NCBI RefSeq assembly: GCF_035953295.1
Contig: NZ_CP108370.1
Span: 3,935,001-3,999,000, forward strand
Direction: 5' to 3'
Source of the DNA: Streptomyces sp. NBC_01335
Lineage (GTDB): Bacteria > Actinomycetota > Actinomycetes > Streptomycetales > Streptomycetaceae
DNA: 64,000 nucleotides
Part shown: piece by piece, positions 8,869 through 18,452 of the stretch
Layout: each line of letters begins with the position of its first letter
Position numbering within the stretch: the stretch's first letter is position 1
Program-made: the position numbers and the translations under genes
Notes under the pieces: generated by a model
Databases searched by the model: none
What the model was told of the DNA's origin: nothing
The model's input: the letters and a program-made list of their open reading frames with translations, nothing else

Positions 8869-9552
8869 ATGAGCAGACGCTCCGGCATCCTCGAATTCGC
8901 CGTCCTCGGACTGCTCCGCGAGTCCCCGATGCACGGCTACGAGCTGCGCAAACGCCTCAACACCTCGCTGGGCATCTTCCGCGCCTTCAGCTACGGCACC
9001 CTCTATCCCTGCCTCAAGACGCTGGTCGCCAGTGGCTGGTTGATCGAGGAGCCGAGCACCGCCCCGGCCGATCTCGCGACGCCCGCCTCTTCACTGGCGG
9101 GGCGCAGGGCGAAGATCGTGTACCGGTTGACGGCGGAGGGCAAGGAGCACTTCGAGGAGTTGCTCTCGCACACCGGCCCGGACGCCTGGGAGGACGAGCA
9201 CTTCGCGGCTCGCTTCGCCTTCTTCGGCCAGACGGAACGCGATGTGCGGATGCGCGTCCTGGAGGGCCGGCGCAGCCGGTTGGAGGAGCGCCTGGAGAAG
9301 ATGCGCGCCTCTCTCGCCCGCACCCGGGAACGACTCGACGACTACACACTTGAGCTGCAGCGGCACGGCATGGAGTCCGTGGAGCGCGAAGTGCGCTGGC
9401 TGAACGAGCTCATCGAGAGCGAGCGTTCGGGACGGGACCGGCGACGGTCCGCACCCGAGGGCTCCTCTCAGCAGGACACCGCAGAGGAAACGGGCGGCCT
9501 GCCCCGGCGCCGGGCTGACACCCCGCCGGATCCGTCCGATGACACCGCCTGA
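8869..9552 (+). CDS. PadR-family transcriptional regulator
   Basis: The 227-residue protein starts [23 protein letters not shown], the standard PadR winged-helix opening, and continues with the wing-helix motif [17 protein letters not shown] (about residues 43-59). Residues about 110-185 are charged and coiled-coil-like ([18 protein letters not shown]), the usual PadR dimerisation domain, and the last 40 are a polar tail. The start has GGAGGAGGCG just upstream. The perfect palindrome in front of the gene is its likely own operator. ino1 follows 64 bases later on the same strand, so inositol synthesis or that transcript is a plausible target, but this is inference. Confidence 0.9.
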   Translation: MSRRSGILEFAVLGLLRESPMHGYELRKRLNTSLGIFRAFSYGTLYPCLKTLVASGWLIEEPSTAPADLATPASSLAGRRAKIVYRLTAEGKEHFEELLSHTGPDAWEDEHFAARFAFFGQTERDVRMRVLEGRRSRLEERLEKMRASLARTRERLDDYTLELQRHGMESVEREVRWLNELIESERSGRDRRRSAPEGSSQQDTAEETGGLPRRRADTPPDPSDDTA

Positions 9553-9616
9553 TGGAGCTCCCGCACACCGCGGGAGCCCTCGTCGGGACCACCATTACAC
9601 ACAGGGAGCAACCGGA

Positions 9617-10699
9617 ATGGGTTCGGTTCGCGTAGCCATCGTCGGCGTGGGCAACTGCGCCGCCTCGCTGGTGCAGGGCGTCGAGTTCTACAAGGACGCC
9701 GATCCGGCCGGCAAGGTGCCCGGCCTGATGCACGTTCAGTTCGGCGAGTACCACGTGAGCGACGTCGAGTTCGTCGCCGCCTTCGACGTCGACGCGAAGA
9801 AGGTCGGCCTCGACCTCGCGGACGCCATCGGCGCCAGCGAGAACAACACCATCAAGATCGCGGACGTGCCCACCACCGGCGTCACCGTCCAGCGCGGCCA
9901 CACCCACGACGGTCTGGGCAAGTACTACCGCCAGACGATCGAGGAGTCCGCCGAGGCCCCCGTGGACATCGTCCAGGTCCTCAAGGACAAGCAGGTCGAC
10001 GTTCTCGTCTGCTACCTCCCGGTCGGTTCCGAGGTCGCGGCGAAGTTCTACGCCCAGTGCGCCATCGACGCCAAGGTCGCGTTCGTCAACGCCCTCCCGG
10101 TCTTCATCGCCGGCACCAAGGAGTGGGCGGACAAGTTCACCGAGGCCGGTGTCCCGATCGTCGGCGACGACATCAAGTCGCAGGTCGGCGCGACCATCAC
10201 GCACCGCGTGATGGCGAAGCTCTTCGAGGACCGGGGCGTCATCCTGGACCGCACGATGCAGCTGAACGTCGGCGGCAACATGGACTTCAAGAACATGCTC
10301 GAGCGTGAGCGCCTGGAGTCCAAGAAGATCTCGAAGACGCAGGCCGTCACCTCGCAGATCCGTGACCGCGAGCTCGGTGCCGACAACGTCCACATCGGTC
10401 CGTCGGACTACGTGGCGTGGCTGGACGACCGCAAGTGGGCCTACGTCCGCCTCGAGGGCCGCGCCTTCGGCGACGTCCCGCTGAACCTCGAGTACAAGCT
10501 CGAGGTGTGGGACTCCCCGAACTCGGCCGGTGTCATCATCGACGCCGTCCGTGCCGCGAAGATCGCCAAGGACCGGGGCATCGGTGGCCCGATCCTCTCC
10601 GCTTCCTCGTACTTCATGAAGTCCCCGCCGGTGCAGTACTTCGACGACGAGGCCCGCGAGAACGTCGAGAAGTTCATCGCAGGCGAGGTCGAGCGCTGA
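9617..10699 (+). CDS. ino1: myo-Inositol-1-phosphate synthase
   Basis: This 360-residue enzyme converts glucose-6-phosphate to inositol-1-phosphate with NAD. In actinobacteria the product feeds phosphatidylinositol and mycothiol synthesis. The start [21 protein letters not shown] is the NAD-binding Rossmann loop. Family signatures later include [15 protein letters not shown] and [27 protein letters not shown]. The length fits the short actinobacterial form. The ATG has AGGGAGCAACCGGA upstream. The padR gene lies in front and a strong terminator follows. Mycothiol is the main thiol buffer in this phylum, which links it loosely to the thioredoxin genes 12 kb away. Confidence 0.95.
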   Translation: MGSVRVAIVGVGNCAASLVQGVEFYKDADPAGKVPGLMHVQFGEYHVSDVEFVAAFDVDAKKVGLDLADAIGASENNTIKIADVPTTGVTVQRGHTHDGLGKYYRQTIEESAEAPVDIVQVLKDKQVDVLVCYLPVGSEVAAKFYAQCAIDAKVAFVNALPVFIAGTKEWADKFTEAGVPIVGDDIKSQVGATITHRVMAKLFEDRGVILDRTMQLNVGGNMDFKNMLERERLESKKISKTQAVTSQIRDRELGADNVHIGPSDYVAWLDDRKWAYVRLEGRAFGDVPLNLEYKLEVWDSPNSAGVIIDAVRAAKIAKDRGIGGPILSASSYFMKSPPVQYFDDEARENVEKFIAGEVER

Positions 10700-10767
10700 T
10701 CCAGCCCCGCGGCTGACAGCACCGCCCCGTGTGGGGGCTTCACCGTCCGTACACGCGTCTGACGTCC

Positions 10768-10799
10768 AAGGTCCCCGAGCCCGCGCGCTCGGGGACCTT
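10768..10799 (+). terminator. Strong terminator hairpin after ino1
   Basis: AAGGTCCCCGAGC (10768-10780) pairs perfectly with GCTCGGGGACCTT (10787-10799) around a 6-base loop: a 13-bp stem ending in TT. Confidence 0.8.
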
Positions 10800-10822
10800 C
10801 GGCGTATGTGACCCTTGCTCAC

Positions 10823-12091
10823 ATGGCTGTCGCGCGTGATCTGCGGATACTCCTGCGCCTTCGGAACTTCCGTCGCCTCCTCGCCGTGCGGCTCCTCTCC
10901 CAGGCGGCGGACGGCGTCTACCAGGTCGCACTGGCCGCGCACGTCGTCTTCTCACCCGAGAAGCAGGCCTCGGCCGGTGCCATCGCCTCGGCCATGGCGG
11001 TCCTGCTGCTCCCCTACTCCCTGGTCGGCCCGTTCGCCGGTGTACTGCTCGACCGCTGGCCGCGCCGCCAGGTCTTCCTCCACGGGAACCTGCTCAGAGC
11101 CGTCCTCGCCTGCTGTACCGCGCTGCTCATCCTCGGCTCCGTGCCCGAGTGGCTCTTCTACGCGTCGGCGCTCTGCGTCACGGCGGTCAACCGCTTCGTC
11201 CTCGCGGGGCTCTCCGCCGCCCTGCCACGTGTCGTCGACGCCGACCGGTTGGTGCTCGCCAACTCGCTTTCCCCGACCGCCGGCACCCTGGCGGCCACGG
11301 CCGGCGGCGGTCTCGCCTTCGCCGTCCGGCTGCTGGCCGACGACTCGGACGCCGCGGTGGTCCTGCTGGGTGCCCTGCTCTACCTGTTCTCGGCCCTGGC
11401 CTCCCTGACCCTGCCCCGGAAGCTGCTGGGCCCGGACGCCCAGGAGAGCGCGGTGCACCTGCGGGCGGCGCTGGGGATCACCGCGCGAGGGCTCGTCGCC
11501 GGGATGCGGCACCTGGTGGAGCGCCGGGACGCGGGCCGGGCGCTGATCGCCATGACGGTGCTCCGCTTCTGCTACGGCGCCCTGACCGTCATGGTGCTCA
11601 TGCTCTGCCGCTACGCCTGGTCGGACGACGAGTCCGAGGGGCTGGCGCTGCTCGGTCTGGCGTTGGGGATCTCCGGGGCCGGCTTCTTCGTCGCCGCGGT
11701 CCTGACGCCCTGGGCCGTGAACCGCTTCGGCCGGTACGGATGGATCGTCGTCTGTGCGGGAACGGCGGCCGTCCTGGAACCCGCCCTGGGCCTGTCGTTC
11801 GCTCCGGCGCCGATGATGGTCGCGGCGTTCGTGCTCGGCGTGGCGACGCAGGGTTCCAAGATCGCGACGGACACCGTGGTCCAGACTTCGGTGGCCGACG
11901 CCTACCGGGGGCGGGTCTTCTCCCTCTACGACGTGCTGTTCAACGTGGCGTTCGTGAGCGCTGCGGCCGCCTCCGCACTCCTCCTGCCGGCCGACGGCCG
12001 GTCCGTCTCCGTGGTGGCCGGGGTGGCCCTGCTCTACGCGGTCGTTGCCGTGGCGATGTTCCGGTGGCGACGCACGGCCACCACCTCCTGA
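10823..12091 (+). CDS. MFS transporter, drug-efflux-like
   Basis: This 422-residue protein has about 12 hydrophobic segments and the look of a small-molecule or drug exporter of the major facilitator superfamily. After the cytoplasmic start MAVARDLRILLRLRNF, helix 1 is LLAVRLLSQAADGVYQVAL. The loop between helices 2 and 3 carries the family's basic motif as LLDRWPRRQVF. I preferred the ATG at 10823; a GTG at 10808 is in frame. Neither has a good ribosome-binding site and the ino1 terminator ends only 23 bases before, so the message may be leaderless. The substrate is unknown. It converges on cca across a parS-bearing palindrome. Confidence 0.85.
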   Translation: MAVARDLRILLRLRNFRRLLAVRLLSQAADGVYQVALAAHVVFSPEKQASAGAIASAMAVLLLPYSLVGPFAGVLLDRWPRRQVFLHGNLLRAVLACCTALLILGSVPEWLFYASALCVTAVNRFVLAGLSAALPRVVDADRLVLANSLSPTAGTLAATAGGGLAFAVRLLADDSDAAVVLLGALLYLFSALASLTLPRKLLGPDAQESAVHLRAALGITARGLVAGMRHLVERRDAGRALIAMTVLRFCYGALTVMVLMLCRYAWSDDESEGLALLGLALGISGAGFFVAAVLTPWAVNRFGRYGWIVVCAGTAAVLEPALGLSFAPAPMMVAAFVLGVATQGSKIATDTVVQTSVADAYRGRVFSLYDVLFNVAFVSAAAASALLLPADGRSVSVVAGVALLYAVVAVAMFRWRRTATTS

Positions 12092-12106
12092 CCTGGGGCC
12101 CACCGG

Positions 12107-12122
12107 TGTTTCACGTGAAACA
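12107..12122. promoter_or_regulatory. parS site
   Basis: TGTTTCACGTGAAACA is a perfect 16-bp palindrome and the full Streptomyces ParB-binding consensus. It lies 15 bases after the MFS stop, in non-coding DNA. Confidence 0.92.
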
Positions 12123-12138
12123 CCGCCCGCCACCACCC

Positions 12139-12176
12139 CCGCGCGTTCGTGTTTCACGTGAAACACGAACGCGCGG
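12139..12176. promoter_or_regulatory. parS site nested in a 38-bp perfect palindrome / terminator
   Basis: A second parS (12150-12165) is the centre of an uninterrupted palindrome with 19-bp arms. The outer part, CCGCGCGTTCG and its complement, is not part of the ParB consensus. The element lies between the convergent MFS and cca genes, ending 14 bases before the cca stop. It could therefore serve both as a ParB site and as a bidirectional transcription terminator. Confidence 0.85.
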
Positions 12177-12190
12177 CAAGAACCGGGGAC

Positions 12191-13633
12191 TCAGCTCCGG
12201 GCTCGCCACCACTCGGTGAGAGCGGCTGCGGCGGCCTCCTCGCCCATCGGCCCGTTCTCCAGCCGCAGTTCCAGCAGGAACGCGTACGCCTGACCGATGA
12301 CGGGCCCCGGGCCGACGTCGAGAATCCGCATGATCGCGTTCCCGTCCAGATCGGGGCGGATGGAGTCCAGCTCCTCCTGCTCCTGGAGCAGCGCGATGCG
12401 CTCCTCCAGCGCGTCGTACGTCCGCGAGAGAGCGTTCGCCTTCCGCTTGTTCCTGGTCGTGCAGTCCGAACGGGTGAGCTTGTGGAGTCGCTCCAGCAGG
12501 GGTCCCGCGTCGCGCACGTACCGGCGGACGGCCGAGTCGGTCCACTCGCCGTCGCCGTAACCGTGGAAGCGCAGGTGGAGCTCGACCAGCCGGGAGACGT
12601 CCTTGACCATGTCGTTGGAGTACTTCAGCTCCGTCAGACGCTTCTTGACCATCTTGGCGCCGACCACCTCGTGGTGGTGGAAGGAGACGCGGCCGTCCTT
12701 CTCGAAGCGCCGGGTCCGGGGCTTGCCGATGTCGTGGAGCAGCGCGGAGAGCCGCAGGACCAGGTCCGGGCCGTTCTCCTCCAGGTCGATCGCCTGCTCC
12801 AGCACGGTCAGCGAGTGCTCGTAGACATCCTTGTGGCGGTGATGCTCGTCACTTTCCAGCCGGAGTGCAGGCAGTTCCGGCAGCACGTACCGGGCCAGTC
12901 CCGTGTCGACCAGCAGCCCCAGCCCCTTGCGGGGGTGCTCGGAGAGGAGCAGCTTGTTGATCTCCTCCCGGACACGCTCCGCCGAGACGATCTCGATGCG
13001 GGCCGCCATCTCCTTCATCGCCGCGACGACCTCGGGGGCCACCTCGAAGTCGAGCTGAGCGGCGAACCGTGCGGCCCGCAGCATGCGGAGCGGGTCGTCG
13101 GAGAAGGACGCCTCCGGCGTTCCGGGGGTGCGCAGGACCCGGTCGGCGAGATCCTTCATCCCGTCGTGCGGGTCGATGAACTCCTTCCGCGGCAGGGCGA
13201 CGGCCATCGCGTTGACCGTGAAGTCGCGGCGGACCAGGTCCTCCTCGATGGAGTCCCCGTACGAGACCTCGGGCTTCCGGGAGGTCCGGTCGTACGCCTC
13301 CGAACGATAGGTCGTGACCTCGACCTGGTAGCCGTCCTTCTGCGAGCCCACCGTGCCGAACGCGATGCCGATCTCCCAGACCGAGTCGGCCCAGGGGCGG
13401 ACGATCTTGAGAACGTCCTCCGGTCGCGCGTCGGTGGTGAAGTCGAGGTCGTTCCCGAGCCGCCCGAGCAGCGCGTCCCGGACCGAGCCGCCGACCAGGG
13501 CGAGGGAGAACCCCGCTTCCTCGAAACGGCGTGCGAGCTCGTCGGCGACGGGGGACACCCGCAGCAGTTCGCTGACCGCACGGGGCTCCGCCTGGCTCAG
13601 GGCGCTGGTCTTGTCTTCGTTGGCGTTCGGCAC
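12191..13633 (-). CDS. cca: CCA tRNA nucleotidyltransferase
   Basis: This enzyme of about 480 residues adds or repairs the 3'-CCA of tRNAs. The class II nucleotidyltransferase head is clear: VGGSVRDALLGRLGNDLDFTT with GGSVRD at residues 48-53 and metal-binding Asp62/Asp64. The ERVREEINKLL region follows, then an HD-type motif, ALLHDIGKPRTR, in the C-terminal half. I took the GTG at 13633 (MPNANEDKTSALSQ) as the start; another GTG lies at 13654. Neither has a good ribosome-binding site. The tRNA-Ala gene in this window does not encode a complete CCA end, so this enzyme is needed for it. It is divergent from the DUF6049 gene. Confidence 0.93.
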   Translation of the reverse strand: MPNANEDKTSALSQAEPRAVSELLRVSPVADELARRFEEAGFSLALVGGSVRDALLGRLGNDLDFTTDARPEDVLKIVRPWADSVWEIGIAFGTVGSQKDGYQVEVTTYRSEAYDRTSRKPEVSYGDSIEEDLVRRDFTVNAMAVALPRKEFIDPHDGMKDLADRVLRTPGTPEASFSDDPLRMLRAARFAAQLDFEVAPEVVAAMKEMAARIEIVSAERVREEINKLLLSEHPRKGLGLLVDTGLARYVLPELPALRLESDEHHRHKDVYEHSLTVLEQAIDLEENGPDLVLRLSALLHDIGKPRTRRFEKDGRVSFHHHEVVGAKMVKKRLTELKYSNDMVKDVSRLVELHLRFHGYGDGEWTDSAVRRYVRDAGPLLERLHKLTRSDCTTRNKRKANALSRTYDALEERIALLQEQEELDSIRPDLDGNAIMRILDVGPGPVIGQAYAFLLELRLENGPMGEEAAAAALTEWWRARS

Positions 13634-13817
13634 AACAGAAAAGGGTACGTGCACGGACCGGCCCGGGCGTCACCGTTTCCAGGAGCCCTGCGAGACTCTG
13701 CCGATCATGAGGGGCGGTCCGGAGCACTCCGCCACAGCGCACCTCGTTACCATGCGGGGACGCAGAACCGACAGCGATCGACACCCCAGCTGACGACGAC
13801 GAGGGACGGGTACACGC

Positions 13818-16115
13818 GTGGCCGAGGCGGCAGACTCCCAGGGGACATCTCCCTCTCCTGCTCGCCGGTGGATGAGGCGTACAGCGTCCGTGTTGCTGGG
13901 GGTGCCCCTGCTGACCGGTCTGCTCGCCGGACCGGCGGCATCGGCTCCCCTCACCGGCACGGCGGAGAAAGCCGCCCCCGTCTCCAGCACGGTCGACGTC
14001 GCGCTGAACTCGCTCACTCCCAGCGCACCGGTCGAAGGAGACACGCTGGTCGTCTCCGGCACCCTGACCAACAAGGGCAAAGAGACGATCAAGGACGCCG
14101 AGGTGGACCTCCGGGTCGGTCCGAGGCTCTCTGGGCGTTCCTCGATCGACGCGAACGCCAAGCGGACCGGATATCTGCCGGGCGTCGACGCGGAAGCGCT
14201 CGGCGACCCGTACACCGTGCAGGTGTCCACGCTCCGCAAGGGCGTCAGCCAGGACTTCTCGCTCTCCGTCCCGGTCGACAAGCTGCCGCTGGACACCGCC
14301 GGCGTCTACCAGCTGGCCGTCTCCCTGACCGGGCAGACGTCCGGCAGCTCCTACGACCGGGTCCTCGGCATCCAGCGCACCTTCCTGCCCTGGCAGCCGG
14401 AGGAGAGCGACGCCAAGTCCAAGCTCACCTTCCTCTGGCCGCTGATCGCCTCCGCGCACATCACGGCCGAGACCGCCTCGGACGAGCAGCAGACCCCCGT
14501 CTTCCAGGACGACGAGCTCGCCGCCGAACTGCAGCCCGGCGGCCGGCTCGAACAGCTTGTCTCCCTGGGCAGCGGCGCCCCGGTGACCTGGGTGATCGAT
14601 CCGGATCTGCTGGCGAGCGTCGACGCGATGGCGGGGACCTACCGGGTCAAGTCCGGGGACACCACGGTCCCAGGCACCAACCAGGCGGTCGCCAAGAAGT
14701 GGCTCGACGCCCTGCAGAAGGCGGTGAACGGCGGCAAGGTCGTCGCCCTTCCGTTCGCCGACCCCGACCTCGCGTCCATCGCCCACCGGGGAAAGAACGT
14801 CTCGGGCACCCTCAGCCATCTGCAGACGGCCACCGAAGCGGCGACGACCACCGTCGAGACGGTGCTGCACACCACGCCGACCACCGACTTCGCGTGGCCC
14901 GTGGACGGTGCCGTCGATCCCTCGATCGTCGATGTGGCCACCTCGGCCGGGGCCCACAACGTGATCGCCCGCAGCGACAGCCTGGAGGAGACCAGCAACC
15001 TGCTGTACACCCCCACGGCTGCCCGGCCCATCGGTGGCGGTACGAACGCGGTCGTGGCCGACTACCGGCTCTCCACGGCTTTCGGCGGCGACATGACGGG
15101 GGGCGAACGCTCCACACTCGCCGTCCAGAACTTCCTCTCCCAGACCCTGGCGTTCACCAAGCAGGACGAGGAGAAGGAACGCAGCATCGTGGTGGCTCCC
15201 CAGCGGATGCCCACCGCCGCCCAGGCGCAGACGATGGCACGGGCCCTCCGGACACTGGACGACGGCCGCTGGACGGAATCCGTGGACCTGGTGGCCGCCT
15301 CCGAGGCGAAGCCGGACGCCAGGGCGACCACCCGGGTGCCGAGCTCGTCGGCGTACCCGAAGAGGCTGCGCAGCCAGGAGCTGCCCACGCAGGCGTTCCA
15401 GGACATCAGGGCCATTCAGGACTCGCTGAACAGCTTCCAGGTCATCCTGACCCAGCCGGAACGGGTGGTGACCCCGTTCGGCAACGCCATCAACCGCTCG
15501 ATGTCGACCTCCTGGCGGGGAAGGCCGCTGGAGGCGCAGCAGTACCGTGACGCGGTACGCACCTACCTCCAGGGGCTCGTCGGCCAGGTGAACCTGATCG
15601 CGAAGTCGGACGTCACGCTCTCCGGCCGCAGCGCTACCATCCCGGTCACCGTGCAGAACCAACTGGTGCAGGGGGTCGACCACCTGGTGCTCCGGCTGAC
15701 CTCGGACAACGCCACCCGGCTCAAGCTCAACGACGACGGCGCGGTCGCGGAGCAGCCGGTGGTGATCGCGGGCGGTCACAGCCAGTCCGTGAAGTTCGAC
15801 GCGGACGCCAACGTCAACGGCCAGGTGCAGATCAGGGCCCGCCTCTTCACCGAGGACGGGACACCGTACGGCGACGAGATGACCTTCACGGTGAAGGTCT
15901 CCGAACTGACGCCGACGGTTCTGCTGGTGATCGCCGGCGGACTGCTGCTGCTGGTCCTCGCGGGTGTGAGGATGTACAACCACCGGAAGCGCGCCGTCGC
16001 AAGCGACACGTCGGAAGGCGGCGGCGGCGAACCCGAGCAGCCGAGTGACCCGACACCGGACACCGGGCCGGAAAGCGGGAACCCGTCCGGGACGGGTGAG
16101 AAAGTGGACCGTTGA
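13818..16115 (+). CDS. DUF6049-type secreted, membrane-anchored protein
   Basis: This 765-residue protein has a signal peptide: basic ARRWMRRTASVLL, hydrophobic LLGVPLLTGLLAG, and cleavage near ASA (residues about 15-44). A large extracellular region follows, and one C-terminal membrane segment, LTPTVLLVIAGGLLLLVLAGV (about 696-716), precedes a basic stop-transfer stretch and a Gly/Pro-rich tail. The middle has beta-rich, repeat-poor sequence and a region suggestive of a glycoside-hydrolase-like barrel (FLWPLIASAH, WVIDPDLL, FAWPVDGAVD), which is only an impression. The start is a GTG. It lies 49 bases upstream of murJ in the same orientation, as in related actinobacteria, implying a cell-wall role. 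Function unknown. Confidence 0.85.
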   Translation: MAEAADSQGTSPSPARRWMRRTASVLLGVPLLTGLLAGPAASAPLTGTAEKAAPVSSTVDVALNSLTPSAPVEGDTLVVSGTLTNKGKETIKDAEVDLRVGPRLSGRSSIDANAKRTGYLPGVDAEALGDPYTVQVSTLRKGVSQDFSLSVPVDKLPLDTAGVYQLAVSLTGQTSGSSYDRVLGIQRTFLPWQPEESDAKSKLTFLWPLIASAHITAETASDEQQTPVFQDDELAAELQPGGRLEQLVSLGSGAPVTWVIDPDLLASVDAMAGTYRVKSGDTTVPGTNQAVAKKWLDALQKAVNGGKVVALPFADPDLASIAHRGKNVSGTLSHLQTATEAATTTVETVLHTTPTTDFAWPVDGAVDPSIVDVATSAGAHNVIARSDSLEETSNLLYTPTAARPIGGGTNAVVADYRLSTAFGGDMTGGERSTLAVQNFLSQTLAFTKQDEEKERSIVVAPQRMPTAAQAQTMARALRTLDDGRWTESVDLVAASEAKPDARATTRVPSSSAYPKRLRSQELPTQAFQDIRAIQDSLNSFQVILTQPERVVTPFGNAINRSMSTSWRGRPLEAQQYRDAVRTYLQGLVGQVNLIAKSDVTLSGRSATIPVTVQNQLVQGVDHLVLRLTSDNATRLKLNDDGAVAEQPVVIAGGHSQSVKFDADANVNGQVQIRARLFTEDGTPYGDEMTFTVKVSELTPTVLLVIAGGLLLLVLAGVRMYNHRKRAVASDTSEGGGGEPEQPSDPTPDTGPESGNPSGTGEKVDR

Positions 16116-16164
16116 GCGATGTCTGTCGAGGCCGGTCGGCCGGGGACGATGAGGTGGGGTTTCG

Positions 16165-18321
16165 ATGAACGCGCCGTACGACGGTGACCGCGTGCATGGC
16201 GCGGGCGGGACGGGCGCCGACCGTGTGCCCCCGGAGACGGGACCGGACCAGATGGCTCCGGCCGACCCGTACCTCCAGCACGCCTACGACCACGACCCGT
16301 ACCGGGCGCGCGACCTCGCCGCCCAGGACCCGGTCGGCGAAGCACTGTACGACCGGGCTTCCCACCCTCCGCCGCCCCCGGGCACGTACCAGGAGCCGCA
16401 GCCGCTCTACCAGCAGCCTCCCGCGTCCCAGTACCCCCCGGACCCCCGGCTCTGGGCCCAGACGCCCGCACCGGAGCCCGCAGGGCCCTCCCGGCACCTT
16501 CCCTACGGCGACGACGCCCTGACGACTCAGTTCGTGGGCGTCGACGACCTCGTCACCCGCGCCTCGGAGGACGAGGTGGAGCCGGACGCCTTCGCCCACC
16601 TCTTCCGGGACCAGGAGGGCCCCGCCGGCGGCCGGCACGCAGGTACGCCCGAACCCGAGCCCGCCAAGGCACCCGCGCCACAGAAGTCCGGCGGACGGGC
16701 CTCGGGACTGCTCAAGTCCAGTGCCCTGATGGCCGCCGGAACGCTCGTCTCCCGGCTCACCGGCTTCGTCCGGAGCCTGGTCATCACCGCAGCCCTCGGC
16801 GCCGCCCTGCTCGGTGACAGTTTCACCATCGCCTACACCCTGCCGACGATGATCTACATCCTCACCGTCGGCGGCGGTCTGAACTCCGTGTTCGTCCCCC
16901 AGCTCGTCCGGTCCATGAAGGACGACGAGGACGGCGGCGAAGCGTACGCCAACCGCCTGCTCACTCTGGTGATGGTCGCCCTCGGCGTGATCGTGGCCGC
17001 GGCCGTGTTCGCCGCGCCGCTGCTCATCCGACTGATGTCGCTCCCCATCGCCAGGGACCCCGCCGCCAACAGCGTGGCCGTCACCTTCGCGCGCTACTGC
17101 CTGCCGACGATCTTCTTCATGGGCGTGCACGTCGTGATGGGGCAGATCCTGAACGCGCGCGGCAAGTTCGGCGCGATGATGTGGACCCCGGTCCTCAACA
17201 ACATCGTCATGATCGCCACGTTCGGTCTCTTCATCTGGGTCTACGGCACCTCGGCCGAGTCCCGGATGGGCGTCGAGACCATCCCGCCGGACGGCGTGCG
17301 ACTGCTGGGCATCGGCACCCTGCTCGGCCTCACCGTGCAGGCGCTGGCGATGATCCCGTACCTGCGCGAGGCGGGATTCCGCTTCCGGCCGCGCTTCGAC
17401 TGGAGGGGCCACGGCCTCGGCAAGACGATCAAGCTGGCCAAGTGGACCGTGCTCTTCGTCCTCGCCAACCAGGCAGGCGTCCTGGTCGTCACCCAGCTCG
17501 CCACCTCGGCCGGGAAGCTCTCCGGCCAGGACGGCACCGGTTTCCTCGCGTACTCCAACGCCCAGCTCATCTGGGGCATGCCGCAGGCCATCATCACCGT
17601 CTCCGTGATGGCAGCCCTGCTGCCCCGCATCGCCCGGGCCGCGCACGACAACGACCCCGGCGCGGTCCGCGACGACATCTCCCAGGGACTGCGGAACTCC
17701 GCCGTCGCGATCGTCCCGGTGTCCTTCGGCTTCCTCGCGCTCGGCCTGCCGATGTGCACCCTGCTCTACGGGTCCAGCGGGTCCGATGCCTCCCGGTCGA
17801 TGGGCTTCATCCTGATGGCCTTCGCCCTCGGCCTCATCCCGTACTCGGTGCAGTACGTCGTGCTGCGCGGCTTCTACGCGTACGAGGACACCCGCACCCC
17901 CTTCTACAACACGGTCATCGTGGCGGCCGTCAATGCCGCCGCGTCGGCCCTCTGCTACGTCGTCCTCCCGGCCCGCTGGGCGGTGGTCGGCATGGCGGCG
18001 TCCTACGGCCTGGCTTACATGGTCGGAGTCGGCGTCGCCTGGCGCCGGCTGCGCAAGCGGCTCGGCGGCGATCTGGACGGCGCCCGCGTCGTCCGGACGT
18101 ATGCCCGCCTCTGCATGGCGGCGATCCCTGCCGCCCTGGTCGGGGGTGTCGTGGGGGTCGCCCTGCTCGAACTTCTCGGCGAAGGCGTGCTCGGTTCGGT
18201 CGCCGCACTGATCTGCGGTGGCCTGCTCCTGCTCGGCATCTTCTTCGGAGCGGCCAAGAAGATGCGGATCGAAGAGGTGAACGGCCTGATGGGTATGGTC
18301 CGGGGACGGCTCGGCCGCTGA
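16165..18321 (+). CDS. murJ: MurJ lipid II flippase with long N-terminal extension
   Basis: This 718-residue protein moves lipid II across the membrane for peptidoglycan synthesis. Residues 1-185 are a polar Pro/Tyr/Gln-rich cytoplasmic extension not found in proteobacterial MurJ. From about residue 190 (SSALMAAGTLVSRLTGFVRSLVI, a recognisable MurJ first helix) there are about 14 membrane segments, including LPTMIYILTVGGGLNSVFVP and YCLPTIFFMGVHVVMGQILN. The ATG follows GATGAGGTGGGG. In mycobacteria the homologue carries a fused pseudokinase; here the pseudokinase is the separate next gene, 131 bases downstream, so the two probably act as a pair (inference from synteny). Confidence 0.94.
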   Translation: MNAPYDGDRVHGAGGTGADRVPPETGPDQMAPADPYLQHAYDHDPYRARDLAAQDPVGEALYDRASHPPPPPGTYQEPQPLYQQPPASQYPPDPRLWAQTPAPEPAGPSRHLPYGDDALTTQFVGVDDLVTRASEDEVEPDAFAHLFRDQEGPAGGRHAGTPEPEPAKAPAPQKSGGRASGLLKSSALMAAGTLVSRLTGFVRSLVITAALGAALLGDSFTIAYTLPTMIYILTVGGGLNSVFVPQLVRSMKDDEDGGEAYANRLLTLVMVALGVIVAAAVFAAPLLIRLMSLPIARDPAANSVAVTFARYCLPTIFFMGVHVVMGQILNARGKFGAMMWTPVLNNIVMIATFGLFIWVYGTSAESRMGVETIPPDGVRLLGIGTLLGLTVQALAMIPYLREAGFRFRPRFDWRGHGLGKTIKLAKWTVLFVLANQAGVLVVTQLATSAGKLSGQDGTGFLAYSNAQLIWGMPQAIITVSVMAALLPRIARAAHDNDPGAVRDDISQGLRNSAVAIVPVSFGFLALGLPMCTLLYGSSGSDASRSMGFILMAFALGLIPYSVQYVVLRGFYAYEDTRTPFYNTVIVAAVNAAASALCYVVLPARWAVVGMAASYGLAYMVGVGVAWRRLRKRLGGDLDGARVVRTYARLCMAAIPAALVGGVVGVALLELLGEGVLGSVAALICGGLLLLGIFFGAAKKMRIEEVNGLMGMVRGRLGR

Positions 18322-18452
18322 ACGGACGCCGCAGCACACAACCATCGCCGGTCTCCGCGTGTCGTGCATAGCGCCGGAGTGTGGGCACAATTGGCGTGAC
18401 TGTGAGCAGAGCTGGCTGGCATCGCGCAACGGATGGGGAGGCAGGAACGACG

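Noticed and set aside
12149..15550. An 1133-codon open frame on the + strand over cca and the DUF6049 gene
   Set aside because: It is antisense to cca and out of frame with the DUF6049 gene, with Arg/Gly/Ala/Leu-rich sequence and no motif. Long shadow frames are expected in DNA with strongly G/C third positions.
16744..16761. A further parS, suggested by a V-S-R-E-T string antisense to murJ
   Set aside because: The nucleotides there do not match GTTTCACGTGAAAC; the peptide string is coincidental.
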